DNA of 64,000 bases. Source: Caldovatus aquaticus. GTDB lineage: Bacteria > Pseudomonadota > Alphaproteobacteria > Acetobacterales > Acetobacteraceae. The notes below the pieces were generated by a model. The model worked only from the letters and a program-made list of their open reading frames with translations, was not told the DNA's origin and searched no databases. The DNA lies in NCBI RefSeq assembly GCF_019458025.1, contig NZ_JAHZUY010000013.1:17115-81114 (forward strand). Reading direction: 5' to 3'. Positions 45,339-54,422 of this stretch are shown here, piece by piece; within the stretch, counting starts at the first letter, position 1; each line of letters starts with the position of its first letter. Made by a program: the position numbers and the translations under genes.

Positions 45339-46553
45339 TCAAAGGCCCAATTCGCCCAGCACGATCACCTCGACCGGCGCTCCGGCCGGCAGGGCGGGGG
45401 CGTGCGGCGCCCGCAGGATCAGCGCGTCCGCCCGCGCGAGTGTGGCCAACATCGAACTGTCCTGCACCGGGAACGGCGTGGCGACCGGCGGCCCGCCCGC
45501 CTCGGCCGGCTCCTCCAGCCGGGCGCGCAGGAAGTCCTGCCGCCGGTCGTTCGCGGCGAGCGCCGCCCCCGCAACGGCGCGGCGCGTGCGCGGCGGCTCG
45601 CCGGGCAGGCCGGAGAGGCGCGCGAGCGCGGGCAGCAGGAACATCACGCCGCAGACCAGCGCGCTCACCGGGTTGCCCGGCAGGCCGAGCACCGGCGTCT
45701 GGCCGAGCCGGCCGAAGATCAGCGGCTTGCCCGGCCGCATCGCGATCTTCCAGAAGTCGAGCGCGAAGCCTTCCGGCCCCAGCGCCTGCTGCACCAGGTC
45801 GTGGTCGCCGACGCTCGCCCCGCCCGTGGTGACGAGGAGGTCGCAGCCGCGCGCGGCGCGGGCGGCGGCGGCGATGGCGGCGGCGTCGTCCGGCACGATC
45901 GGCAGCACGATCGGCACGCCGCCCGCCGCGCGCACCAGCGCGGCGAGGGCGTGGGTGTTGGAGCTGACGATGCCGCCCGGCGGGATCGGGTCGCCGGGCA
46001 GCGCGATCTCGTCGCCGGTGGCGAGCAGGCCGACGCGCGGCGCGCGGTACACCGCGAGCCAGGCGTGGTTGGAGGCGGCGGCGAGGCCGATGTCGCGCGC
46101 CGTCAGGCGCCGCCCCGCCGGGATCACCGCCTCGCCCTCGGCAAAGTCGAGGCCGCGCCGGCGCACCCAGCGGCCGGGGCGCACCGTCTCCTTCACCAGC
46201 ACGGTGCCGTCGGCGCCGGCCTCGGCGTCCTCCTGCAGCAGGACCGAATCGGCGCCGGCAGGGAGGACGCCGCCGGTGAAGATCCGCACCGCCTCGCCGG
46301 GACCGACCGTCCCCGCGAAGGGATGGCCGGCGGGCGCGATGCCGATCACGCGCAGCCGCGCGCCCTCCTGCGCGTCGGCCGCGCGCACCGCGTAGCCGTC
46401 CATCGCCGAGACGTCGGCCGGCGGCTGGGTCAGGCGCGCGACGACCGGCTCCGCCGTCACGCGTCCCCAGGCCTCGGGCAGCGCCACCGTCTCCGGCGCG
46501 GTCGGCGTCAGCGCAGCAAGGATGCGGGCGCGGGCCTCCTCGACCGAGAGCAT
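45339..46553 (-). CDS. moeA: molybdopterin molybdenumtransferase MoeA
   Basis: A 404-residue MoeA that inserts molybdenum into adenylylated molybdopterin. QPPADVSAMDGYAVRA (domain III/II junction) and IFTGGVLPAGAD are conserved. The MogA-like domain has TTGGASVGDHDLV and the GNPVSALV loop with the family's catalytic Asp/Pro residues. ATG 46553 is one base from the moaC stop, so both are read from the trp-moa transcript. lexA downstream has its own promoter. Confidence 0.95.
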   Translation of the reverse strand: MLSVEEARARILAALTPTAPETVALPEAWGRVTAEPVVARLTQPPADVSAMDGYAVRAADAQEGARLRVIGIAPAGHPFAGTVGPGEAVRIFTGGVLPAGADSVLLQEDAEAGADGTVLVKETVRPGRWVRRRGLDFAEGEAVIPAGRRLTARDIGLAAASNHAWLAVYRAPRVGLLATGDEIALPGDPIPPGGIVSSNTHALAALVRAAGGVPIVLPIVPDDAAAIAAAARAARGCDLLVTTGGASVGDHDLVQQALGPEGFALDFWKIAMRPGKPLIFGRLGQTPVLGLPGNPVSALVCGVMFLLPALARLSGLPGEPPRTRRAVAGAALAANDRRQDFLRARLEEPAEAGGPPVATPFPVQDSSMLATLARADALILRAPHAPALPAGAPVEVIVLGELGL

Positions 46554-46554
46554 G

Positions 46555-47043
46555 TCATTCCGCCTCGTAGGTGCCGGACTTGCCGCCGGACTTGCGCACC
46601 AGGCGCACCGCCTCGATGCGCATGCCGCGGTCCACCGCCTTGCACATGTCATAGACGGTGAGGGCGGCGACCGTCACCGCGGTCAGCGCCTCCATCTCCA
46701 CCCCGGTCTGCCCGGCCACCTTCACCGTCGCCTCGATCTCGACCGCGTCCGGCGGCGCCGGCGTGAGGTCCACGGCGACCCGCGCGAGCATCAGCGGGTG
46801 GCAGAGCGGGATCAGCTCGCTGGTGCGCTTGGCCGCCATGATGCCGGCGATGCGCGCGACGCCGAGCACGTCGCCCTTGCCCATCGCGCCTTCCTGGATG
46901 CGCGCGAGCGTCGCCGGCGCCATCACCACGCGCCCGCGCGCCACCGCGACGCGCTCCGTCGCCGGCTTGGCCGAGACGTCCACCATGGCGGCGCGGCCGG
47001 CCGCGTCGAAATGCGTCAGCCGCCGGTCCCCGTCCTCGCTCAC
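46555..47043 (-). CDS. moaC: cyclic pyranopterin monophosphate synthase MoaC
   Basis: A 162-residue MoaC, which with MoaA makes cyclic pyranopterin monophosphate, the first molybdenum cofactor intermediate. The signatures [28 protein letters not shown] and [20 protein letters not shown] (in parts: [18 protein letters not shown]) then CKAVDRGM are present. The start is GTG 47043, 13 bases after the trpC stop. moaA is not in the window. Confidence 0.96.
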   Translation of the reverse strand: MSEDGDRRLTHFDAAGRAAMVDVSAKPATERVAVARGRVVMAPATLARIQEGAMGKGDVLGVARIAGIMAAKRTSELIPLCHPLMLARVAVDLTPAPPDAVEIEATVKVAGQTGVEMEALTAVTVAALTVYDMCKAVDRGMRIEAVRLVRKSGGKSGTYEAE

Positions 47044-47056
47044 GCCGCGGCGCCGC

Positions 47057-47905
47057 TCAGAGCGCCTCCACCAGCGCCCGCGTCGCCGCCGTCACGTCCG
47101 CCTGGCGCATCAGGTACTCGCCCACCAGCAGACAGCGCGCGCCGACCGCGGCCATGCGGCGCACGTCCTCGGGCGAGCGGATGCCGCTCTCGGCGACCGG
47201 GATGCGGTCGGCGGGCACCAGCGGCGCCAGGCGCTCGGTGACGGCGAGATCGGTCGTCAGGCGGCGGAGGTCGCGGTTGTTGATACCGATCAGCCGCGTC
47301 TCGAGGCCGAGCGCGCGCTCGAGCTCGCGCTCGTCATGCACCTCCGCGAGCACCGCCATGTCGAGCGAGCGCGCCACGTCCTCGAGCTCCGTCGCCTGGT
47401 CGTCGGACAGCGCCGCCATGATCAGCAGGATGCAGTCCGCGCCCATGGCGCGGCTCTCGAACACCTGCCAGGGGTGGACCATGAAGTCCTTGCGCAGCAC
47501 CGGGAGCGAGCAGGCGGCGCGGGCGGCCACGAGGTGCTCCGGATCGCCCTGGAAATGGGGCGCATCGGTCAGCACCGAGAGGCAGCAGGCGCCGCCCGCC
47601 TCGTAGGCGCGGGCCAGCGCGGCCGGATCGAACGGGTCGCGGATCAGTCCGCCGGAGGGCGAGGCGCGCTTGATCTCGGCGATCAGCCCGACCCGCCCTT
47701 CCGCGAGCCGGGCGCAGAGCGCGCCGGTGAAGTCGCGCGGCGCCTCGGCGGCGGCGGCGCGGCTCTCCATCTCGGCGAGGGGGACGACGGCCGAGCGTTC
47801 GCGCACCTCCTCGTACTTGTCGGCGAGGATGCGCGCCAGGGTATCGGGCATGGTCTTGCGCTCATTCGCTGCGGCGGCCGCGACGCGGAGCAGGGGGGCG
47901 TTCAT
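47057..47905 (-). CDS. trpC: indole-3-glycerol phosphate synthase
   Basis: A TIM-barrel enzyme of tryptophan synthesis that closes the indole ring from Cd[16 protein letters not shown] carries the catalytic lysine. Later segments PVLRKDF and [11 protein letters not shown] and the phosphate loop PVAESGI match the family. The start is ATG 47905, overlapping the trpD stop (ATGA), giving 282 residues. A second Met at 47851 would give the usual 264 residues starting [11 protein letters not shown], so the first 18 residues may be dispensable. Confidence 0.95.
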   Translation of the reverse strand: MNAPLLRVAAAAANERKTMPDTLARILADKYEEVRERSAVVPLAEMESRAAAAEAPRDFTGALCARLAEGRVGLIAEIKRASPSGGLIRDPFDPAALARAYEAGGACCLSVLTDAPHFQGDPEHLVAARAACSLPVLRKDFMVHPWQVFESRAMGADCILLIMAALSDDQATELEDVARSLDMAVLAEVHDERELERALGLETRLIGINNRDLRRLTTDLAVTERLAPLVPADRIPVAESGIRSPEDVRRMAAVGARCLLVGEYLMRQADVTAATRALVEAL

Positions 47906-48945
47906 GTCTGGCCTCTGGCCTCGGGGGGAGTGCACGCTGTCCTGAGCTTCTCGAGCACCGCGGCGGCGGCGCCCGAATCGATCGCCCGCGCGGCGAGCGC
48001 CGCGCCCTCGCGCAGGTCCGCGGCCCGCCCGGCCACCACGAGCGCGGCGGCGGCGTTCAGCAGGACCACGTCGCGGTAGGGACCCGGCGCGCCCTGCAGC
48101 AACGCGGTGAGCGCCGCCGCGTTCTCCGCCGGATCGCCGCCCTTTAGGGCGGCGGCGGGCGCCCGGCGGAGGCCGGCATCCTCGGGGGCGACCGTGAACT
48201 CCCGCAGGCGTTCCCCGTGGATCTCCACCACCTGGCTTTCGCCCGCGAGCGTCAGCTCGTCGAGTCCCTGGCCGTGCACGACCCAGGCGCGCTCGGTGCC
48301 GAGCCGGCCGAGGGTCTCGGCCATCGGGCGCAGCCACTGCGGGGAGAAGGCGCCGGTCATCTGGCGCTTCACCCGCGCGGGATTGGCGAGCGGGCCGAGC
48401 AGGTTGAAGATCGTGCGCACGCCGAGCTCGACCCGCGGGCCGGCGGCATGGCGCATCGAGGCGTGGTGGCGCGGCGCCATCAGGAACACCATCCCGGCCT
48501 CGCGCAGCACCTCCGGCAGCCGCTCGATCGGCGTGTCCAGGCTGATGCCGAGCGCCGCGATCGCGTCCGCCGCGCCGGAGCGGGAGGAGAGCGCGCGGTT
48601 GCCGTGCTTGGCCACCGGCACGCCGCAGCCGGCGACGACGAAGGCGGCGGCGGTGGAGATGTTGAGCGTGCCCGCCGCGTCGCCGCCGGTGCCGACGATG
48701 TCGATCGCCTCCGGCGGCGCCTCGATCGCCAGCATGCGCGCGCGCATGGCGCGCACCGCGCCGGTCATCTCCGCGACCGTCTCGCCGCGCACGCGCATGG
48801 CCATCAGCAGGCCCGCGATCTGCGCCGGCGTCGCCTCCCCGGCCATGATGATGCCGAAGGCGTGCTCGGCTTCCGATTCCGCCAGCCGCTCGCCTTCGGC
48901 GAGGCGGGCGAGGATCGGACGCAGCGATGTGTCAGGCGGCGACAA
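47902..48945 (-). CDS. trpD: anthranilate phosphoribosyltransferase
   Basis: A 347-residue enzyme that joins anthranilate and [18 protein letters not shown] is the PRPP diphosphate loop, and [15 protein letters not shown] carries the substrate contacts. The start is TTG 48945, lying inside the 3' end of trpG (14-base overlap); no in-frame ATG or GTG is closer. Its stop overlaps the trpC start. The tight overlaps mean trpG, trpD and trpC are translated in step. Confidence 0.95.
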   Translation of the reverse strand: MSPPDTSLRPILARLAEGERLAESEAEHAFGIIMAGEATPAQIAGLLMAMRVRGETVAEMTGAVRAMRARMLAIEAPPEAIDIVGTGGDAAGTLNISTAAAFVVAGCGVPVAKHGNRALSSRSGAADAIAALGISLDTPIERLPEVLREAGMVFLMAPRHHASMRHAAGPRVELGVRTIFNLLGPLANPARVKRQMTGAFSPQWLRPMAETLGRLGTERAWVVHGQGLDELTLAGESQVVEIHGERLREFTVAPEDAGLRRAPAAALKGGDPAENAAALTALLQGAPGPYRDVVLLNAAAALVVAGRAADLREGAALAARAIDSGAAAAVLEKLRTACTPPEARGQT

Positions 48946-49534
48946 GGGGTTGCGCGGTCCGCACGCCCGCGAGCTTGAGGAAGTTGGAGAGCAGGTCGTG
49001 GCCGTGGGCCGAGGCGATGCTCTCCGGGTGGAACTGCACCCCGAAGACGGGCAGCGAACGGTGGGCGAGGCCCATCACCAGACCGTCCTCGGTCCAGGCG
49101 GTCACGGCGAGGTCGCCGGGCAGCGTGGCGCGCTCGACCACCAGCGAGTGGTAGCGCGTGGCGCGGAAGGGCGAGGGCAGGCCGGCGAAGACGTCGCTGC
49201 CGGCGTGGTGGATGTCCCAGACCTTGCCGTGCACCGGCTCCGGCGCGCGCACCACCCGGCCGCCGAAGGCCTGGCCGATCGCCTGGTGGCCGAGGCAGAC
49301 GCCGAGCAGGGGGATGCCCGCCTCCGCGGCGAGGGCAATCAGGGGGAGGCAGATCCCGGCCTCGTTCGGCGTGCAGGGGCCGGGGGAGAGCACGATCGCC
49401 TCCGGCCGCAGGGCGAGCGCGGCCTGCGGAGTGATCGTGTCGTTGCGCCGAACCTCGACCGCCGCCCCAAGATCGCCGAGGAAGTGGTAGAGATTGAACG
49501 TGAAGCTGTCGTAGTTGTCGATCAGGAGGATCAT
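48932..49534 (-). CDS. trpG: anthranilate synthase component II (glutamine amidotransferase)
   Basis: A 200-residue class I glutamine amidotransferase. The nucleophile is Cys80 in [17 protein letters not shown], with His169 and Glu171 in [22 protein letters not shown] marks the N-terminus. It supplies ammonia to TrpE for anthranilate and may also serve PabB in folate synthesis. trpE is not next to it. It is the first gene of trpG-trpD-trpC-moaC-moeA. No trp leader peptide or attenuator was recognised upstream. Confidence 0.95.
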   Translation of the reverse strand: MILLIDNYDSFTFNLYHFLGDLGAAVEVRRNDTITPQAALALRPEAIVLSPGPCTPNEAGICLPLIALAAEAGIPLLGVCLGHQAIGQAFGGRVVRAPEPVHGKVWDIHHAGSDVFAGLPSPFRATRYHSLVVERATLPGDLAVTAWTEDGLVMGLAHRSLPVFGVQFHPESIASAHGHDLLSNFLKLAGVRTAQPLVAA

Positions 49535-49883
49535 CGAGGGGCGATCCTTGTCTCGCCGCGCGGCAGGAATCAAGCGAGGACACGGCCGGACGCCCCGCGG
49601 CGGGTGCAGGGCTGATGCGACGCCCGGAGCCGGTTCGGTCCGAACGGGGCGGCGCCGGGGGCGGGGGAGGCGCGGCGCGCTCGCCCCTCCGGGGGCGTGG
49701 CCGCCCGGGCCATGCGGATGGCCGCCGGCGGGCGGGCCAGGGCGCCCCGGTCTGCGCCTCGCCGCGGGACACGCCGCCGGCCGCCGGCGCGGCAGGGCCG
49801 GCGCCGTGCCGGAGCGCGGGCGACGGCCGGTCCGCCTCGCCGTCCCGGCCGGACCGGCCGCCGGGCGCCAAGTGGCGGTCCGG
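49535..49883. other. 349-base gap upstream of trpG
   Basis: Extremely GC-rich, with no recognisable gene. It must contain the promoter of the trpG operon on the minus strand, but no convincing -35/-10 pair, attenuator hairpin or short Trp-rich leader peptide was found. Confidence 0.4.
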
Positions 49884-50291
49884 CTACAGCGTCGGCGGCC
49901 AGGGGCCGGCCGCCGGGTAGCACTCGCTGGCGTCGGTCCAGGGCGGCATGGTGACCGCGAGCGCGACCAGCGGCTCCGTCCCGTCGCACCGGAACTGGAA
50001 CGCGGTCCGCGGCGGGATCGCGAGCGACAGGCCGGGCGCGAGGTCGAGGACGTCCTCGGCCTCTCCCAGGCGGCGCCACATCCGCCCGCGCCCGCCCAGG
50101 ACGAACCACAGCTCCTCGAGCCGGTGATGCGCGACGGCGCGCGAGACGGCGCCCGGCGGCAGCGTGAACAGGGCCATCGAGCCGCGGCCGAGGGCGCAGA
50201 GCACGCGCACCTCCGACCCGTCCGGCGCGATCGCGTCGGGCCGTTCGGACGGGCGGCGGAAGGGCAGGGCGGAGGCGGGCGGCGCGGACAT
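49884..50291 (-). CDS. cupin-domain protein downstream of the B12-dependent RNR
   Basis: A 135-residue single-cupin protein. The first cupin motif is HHRLEELWFVLGGRGRMWRR (HHRLEELWFVLGG then RGRMWRR), and the second includes IPPRTAFQFRC. Of the usual metal ligands, His and Glu are present in motif 1, but motif 2 lacks its histidine, so metal binding is doubtful. It begins eight bases after the stop of the ribonucleotide reductase gene and has only a weak GGCGG ribosome site. The two genes are therefore probably co-transcribed. Its role is unknown. Confidence 0.8.
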   Translation of the reverse strand: MSAPPASALPFRRPSERPDAIAPDGSEVRVLCALGRGSMALFTLPPGAVSRAVAHHRLEELWFVLGGRGRMWRRLGEAEDVLDLAPGLSLAIPPRTAFQFRCDGTEPLVALAVTMPPWTDASECYPAAGPWPPTL

Positions 50292-50299
50292 GCCGCCGC

Positions 50300-52732
50300 T
50301 CAGATCGGGCACACGCCGCTCGCGCATTGCAGCGTGGCGAGGTCCACGGCCTCGTGCAGGGCCGGGTCGCGGATCGCGGCGACGGTCGCGGCGAAACGGT
50401 CGGCCGGCAGCTCCTCCTCCGGCAGGTATTCGTAGCCGAGCACGTCGTCGGGCCGGGTCGGCAGCACGGCGCAGCAGCGCACCGCGGGCTGGTGGGTGCG
50501 CACGATGGCGCGGAAGGCGTCGAGGTCGTGCCGGTCGGTGAACACCTTCAGCGTGTAGGAGATCTGGTTGCCGCGCTCCGCCCCGATCCAGTGGCGCTCG
50601 AGCAGCATCAGCCAGCGGTAGTGCTGCTCGGGCGTGGCCTCCGGCGCGGTCACCAGCCGCTCGCCGAGCCCGAGCCGCTGGATCAGCGGCAGGGTCGGGA
50701 AGCCGACGGCGGACATGCCGGGGAAGCTGCGCAGGGTGCGGATCGGGTAGCCGCGGCGCTCGTACTCGGCGAGCAGGGGGTCGGAATCCGGCGTCCAGTC
50801 CCCGTCCGGCCCGCGCGTGCCGCGGAACTGCACCCAGCGGAGATACTGCCGCCGCGCCGGCAGGTGCGCGCCCTCGGTCAGCCCGAACAGCTTGGAGGTG
50901 GTGCCGGCCGGCTTGATCGTCGTCACGGTGAGCGGCCGGGCGAGGCCGAGCTCCGCCGCGTAGGCGTCGCCCTCCTCCTTCGCCGCCTCCGACAGCCGCG
51001 CGAGCATCGCCCAGAAGGGCGCGGAGCGCGCCTCGTCGAGCAGGTCGTCGAAGGCGAGGCCGAAGCGCAGCCAGGCCCATTCGTGCAGGCCGGTCGGGCC
51101 GATGCCCATGCGGTTGGTGCGCCGGACCTCCTCCGCATAGAGCGCGTCCATCAGGTTGGCGCGCATGAGGAAGCGCACGCCCAGCCGGACGGAGTCCTCG
51201 ACCCGGGCATCCCACAGCGCGGCGGTCGCATCGTCGAGCCGGCCGGGCGTCACCTCCTCGAGCGGCACGGGACAGGCGAGCAGGGGCGCGAAGTCGCCGA
51301 TCACGCAGTAGCCGCCGGTGACGTGCAGCACGATCTCGCCGCAGGGATTGGTGGTGGCCGGGTAGTCCGCCCGCGCCGCCCGGCGCGACAGCTCGGCGAG
51401 CAGCGCCGCGGCGTGGTCCACCTGGTAGCGCGCGCTGCGGATGTCGCGGCCGTCGGTGTGGACGGGCTTGCGCCGGGCGGCGCCGGTGCGGTGGTCCTCC
51501 AGCTTGTCGGCGTTGATGAAGCCGGGCTCGCCGTTGACGTAGGCGCAGCGCGTCGCCTCCTCGAACACGGCGCGGGCGTGGCGGCTCAGCGGGTCGCCGC
51601 CGCCGTCGCGCAGGCGGTGCCAGAACTCGGCGTCCACCATCACCGAGTTGTTGGCGGTCCAGAGGCCGCCCGCCTCCTTGGCGCGGATGAAGCGCAGCAC
51701 GCCGGGGTCGCGCCAGGACTTGGTCGCCATGCGCGCGGCGCGGCGGGCGCCGCCGACCTGCACCTCGACCGAGAGGTGGTGGTCCACGAGCAGCGCCTGC
51801 TCCCAGAGCTCCGGCAGGGCGCCGGCACGCGCGGGTTCGATCACGGCGCGGCGGATATTGAGGAAGGCGCGCAACAGCGACAGCGGGCCGGAGGCCGGGC
51901 GCCCCTGCATGCCGCCGATCGGCGCGCCGCGGGGGCGGATGGCGGAGAAGTCGAGCAGCACGGCGCGGCCGCGCGCGCCCGCGAAGGCCAGGCTCTCGAC
52001 CAGCTCGACCGCCTTGGCCCAGCCCTCGCGGCTGTCGGCGACGGCGTGGCGCAGGACCCCCGCCGGCGCCGCGGCGGGATCGGCGAGGAATTCGCGCGCG
52101 AAGAAGGCGCGCACCGCCGCCTCCTGCGCCGCGTCGAAGGAATCGAGCGTCGTGCCCCAGGGAAGGAGGCCGAATTCCACCCCGATGCGGTGCCAGTCGG
52201 CGCGCGCGCGCGGCCAGTCCGGGTGCGCCGGGTCGAGATGCAGCAGCAGGTCCGGCGCCTCGGCCCAGTCCACCGCCATCAGCGCGTCGTCGTAGGAGCG
52301 GCCGACGCCGCTGCCGTTGAGCAGAAGGTAGAACTTGGCGAAGGAGGCGATCGCCGTGGCGCAGTTGGTGAACACCTCCATGTTGCGTCCGGGCTGCGTC
52401 GGATCGCCGTGCTGGAGGTGCCGCCCGGAGGTGAGCAGCGCGCCGGTGGCGATGGCGTTGCGCAGACGCGCCTGCTCGATGCGGTCGGCCGCGTCGGGGA
52501 CGCGCGGCAGCAGGGCGATGTTGCCGGCGGCGACGCGATCCGCGACGCGCCCGAAGCACTCGCCGTCCTCCGGGCGGAACACGGTGCGCCGCGCCACCGC
52601 GAGTCCCATGCCGGGATCGAGCGGGCGCGGCGGCAACGGCGCCTCGCCGAAGCTCGCCCCCGGCGGGGGGCGGCGGCTCGCCCTGCGCGCCGCACTCGAG
52701 GCCACCACCACGCCGGCGATCGAGCCGTCCAT
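50300..52732 (-). CDS. adenosylcobalamin-dependent ribonucleoside-triphosphate reductase (class II, monomeric type)
   Basis: An 810-residue class II ribonucleotide reductase resembling the monomeric Lactobacillus RTPR rather than the long dimeric NrdJ. The first active-site Cys is Cys124 (FTNCATA). The catalytic NPCGEI motif is at 462-467, with radical Cys464 and Glu466. A second disulfide Cys lies in GGYCVIGD. TIKPAGTTSKLFG is the phosphate/base loop. The C-terminal CASGVC pair (803, 808) shuttles electrons from thioredoxin. It makes deoxynucleotides with or without oxygen. The start is ATG 52732, or the GTGs just upstream. Two NrdR-like boxes precede it. Confidence 0.9.
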   Translation of the reverse strand: MDGSIAGVVVASSAARRASRRPPPGASFGEAPLPPRPLDPGMGLAVARRTVFRPEDGECFGRVADRVAAGNIALLPRVPDAADRIEQARLRNAIATGALLTSGRHLQHGDPTQPGRNMEVFTNCATAIASFAKFYLLLNGSGVGRSYDDALMAVDWAEAPDLLLHLDPAHPDWPRARADWHRIGVEFGLLPWGTTLDSFDAAQEAAVRAFFAREFLADPAAAPAGVLRHAVADSREGWAKAVELVESLAFAGARGRAVLLDFSAIRPRGAPIGGMQGRPASGPLSLLRAFLNIRRAVIEPARAGALPELWEQALLVDHHLSVEVQVGGARRAARMATKSWRDPGVLRFIRAKEAGGLWTANNSVMVDAEFWHRLRDGGGDPLSRHARAVFEEATRCAYVNGEPGFINADKLEDHRTGAARRKPVHTDGRDIRSARYQVDHAAALLAELSRRAARADYPATTNPCGEIVLHVTGGYCVIGDFAPLLACPVPLEEVTPGRLDDATAALWDARVEDSVRLGVRFLMRANLMDALYAEEVRRTNRMGIGPTGLHEWAWLRFGLAFDDLLDEARSAPFWAMLARLSEAAKEEGDAYAAELGLARPLTVTTIKPAGTTSKLFGLTEGAHLPARRQYLRWVQFRGTRGPDGDWTPDSDPLLAEYERRGYPIRTLRSFPGMSAVGFPTLPLIQRLGLGERLVTAPEATPEQHYRWLMLLERHWIGAERGNQISYTLKVFTDRHDLDAFRAIVRTHQPAVRCCAVLPTRPDDVLGYEYLPEEELPADRFAATVAAIRDPALHEAVDLATLQCASGVCPI

Positions 52733-52765
52733 GCGCACCACTCTCCCTCACCTGCGAGTCGATGG

Positions 52766-52813
52766 CCACAGCATATATGGGTCTGCCGGCTTTGGCGACC
52801 CTACATTTTGTGG
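52766..52813 (-). promoter_or_regulatory. tandem NrdR-like boxes upstream of the ribonucleotide reductase
   Basis: On the minus strand, CCACAAAATGTAGGGT (52813-52798) matches the NrdR consensus ACACWATATATWGTGT at 12 of 16 places, and CCCATATATGCTGTGG (52781-52766) at 10 of 16. The centres are 32 bases apart, about three helix turns, as is typical for paired NrdR boxes. They lie 34-81 bases upstream of the ATG. Confidence 0.6.
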
Positions 52814-52906
52814 TGAACGAGGCGCGCGGCCTTGCGCGGCGGGGGGCTTCCCGGCCGGGCGCCGGGCCGCTTTGATCCCCCGCCCCCTCCTGGAGAGTTC
52901 CGGCCG

Positions 52907-54361
52907 ATGGCGCTCCGCTGCGACCTCATCATCCGCGACGCGACGATCTTCGACGGCACCGGCGCGCCGCGCCGCAGCGGCGATGTCGGCGTCACCGGCG
53001 ACCGCATCGTCGCCGTCGGCGATCTCGGCGGCATGAGCGCCGACCGCGAGGTGATCGCCACCGGCAAGGCCCTCGCGCCGGGCTTCATCGACGCCCACAC
53101 CCACGACGACCGCGCCGTGCTGTGCGGCCCGCAATGCATGACCTGCAAGATCAGCCAGGGCGTGACCACGGTGGTGGTGGGCAATTGCGGCATCAGCCTC
53201 TCCCCCGCCCGCTTCGAGCGGCGGCCGCCGCCGCCGCTCGACCTGGTCGGCGAGGAGGGCTGGTGGCGCTTCGATTCCTTCGGCGACTACGCGCACGAGC
53301 TGAAGACCAGGGGCTCGGAGGTGAACACCTACGCCCTCGTCGGCCACCAGACGCTGCGCGTCGAGGCGATGGCGGGCGACGTGATGCGCCCCGCCAGCGA
53401 CCGCGAGATCCACCGCATGCACCAGCGGGTGAAGCAGTCGCTCGCCGAGGGCGCGTCGGGCTTCTCCACCGGCCTCTGGTACCCGCCCGGCATGCATGCC
53501 ACCACCGAGGAGGTGATCGCGGTCGCCGAGGCGCTCCGGCCCTTCGGCGGGATCTACGTCACCCACATGCGCGACGAGGCGGACCGCGTCTGCGCCTCGA
53601 TCGAGGAGACGGCGAAGATCGGCCGGCGCGCCGGGGTGCCGGTGTGGATCAGCCACCACAAGTGCTCGATGCCGGAGAACTACGGCCGCTCGGTGGAGAC
53701 GCTGGCGCTGATCGATGCCATCGCCAGGCGCCAGGACATCTTCTTCGACGTCTATCCCTACCCGGCCGGCTCCACCGTGCTGATGCCCGAGCGGCTGCGC
53801 GAGGACGTCAAGGTGATGATCACCTGGTCGGTGCCGCACCCCGAGATGGCCGGGCGCTACCTCGACGACATCGCCCGCGGCTGGAACACCGACATCCGCG
53901 CGGCGGCCGAGCGCCTGCTGCCCGCCGGCCAGATCAGCTTCCAGATGGACGAGGAGGACGTGCGCCGGATCATGGCGCATCCCTCCTCGGTGATCGGATC
54001 GGACGGCATCCCCCACGATGCGCATCCGCATCCGCGCCTGTGGGGCACCTTCCCGCGCGTGCTCGGCGTCTATGCGCGCCAGCTCGGCCTGTTCAGCATG
54101 GAGACGGCGGTGCACAAGATGACCGGGCGCACGGCGCAGCTCTTCGGCATGGTGGACCGCGGCGTGATCCGCCCCGGCGCCTTCGCCGACCTGGTGCTGT
54201 TCGACCCGCACACGGTGCTCGACGCCGCCACCTTCGAGCGGCCGATCCAGCCCGCGATCGGCATCGAGGAGGTGTGGGCGAACGGCGTCCCGGTCTATGT
54301 CGCCGGCAAGGGGGCGACGGGAGAGAAGCCGGGGCGGCTGATCACGCGCAACAGGGGGTGA
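52907..54361 (+). CDS. N-acyl-D-amino-acid deacylase (amidohydrolase)
   Basis: A 484-residue amidohydrolase-superfamily enzyme of the D-aminoacylase branch. FIDAHTHDD is the metal-binding HxH. VGNCGIS has the conserved bridging Cys. THMRDEAD and ISHHKCSM supply more metal ligands, and SDGIPHDAHPHPR holds the catalytic Asp. It should release D-amino acids or hydrolyse related amides or hydantoin-like rings. TGGAGAG lies ten bases before ATG 52907. It is divergent from the reductase, with which it shares a 174-base promoter region. Confidence 0.9.
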   Translation: MALRCDLIIRDATIFDGTGAPRRSGDVGVTGDRIVAVGDLGGMSADREVIATGKALAPGFIDAHTHDDRAVLCGPQCMTCKISQGVTTVVVGNCGISLSPARFERRPPPPLDLVGEEGWWRFDSFGDYAHELKTRGSEVNTYALVGHQTLRVEAMAGDVMRPASDREIHRMHQRVKQSLAEGASGFSTGLWYPPGMHATTEEVIAVAEALRPFGGIYVTHMRDEADRVCASIEETAKIGRRAGVPVWISHHKCSMPENYGRSVETLALIDAIARRQDIFFDVYPYPAGSTVLMPERLREDVKVMITWSVPHPEMAGRYLDDIARGWNTDIRAAAERLLPAGQISFQMDEEDVRRIMAHPSSVIGSDGIPHDAHPHPRLWGTFPRVLGVYARQLGLFSMETAVHKMTGRTAQLFGMVDRGVIRPGAFADLVLFDPHTVLDAATFERPIQPAIGIEEVWANGVPVYVAGKGATGEKPGRLITRNRG

Positions 54362-54422
54362 GCCGGCGCGTCCTGTGCTACCCTGGCGCGCGCCGACAGG
54401 GCCGAACCGGGGACCGCCGCCC

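Noticed and set aside
52733..52906. Possible cobalamin riboswitch before the B12-dependent reductase
   Set aside because: The region is only 174 bases, has no B12-box-like sequence, and is better explained by paired NrdR-like boxes.
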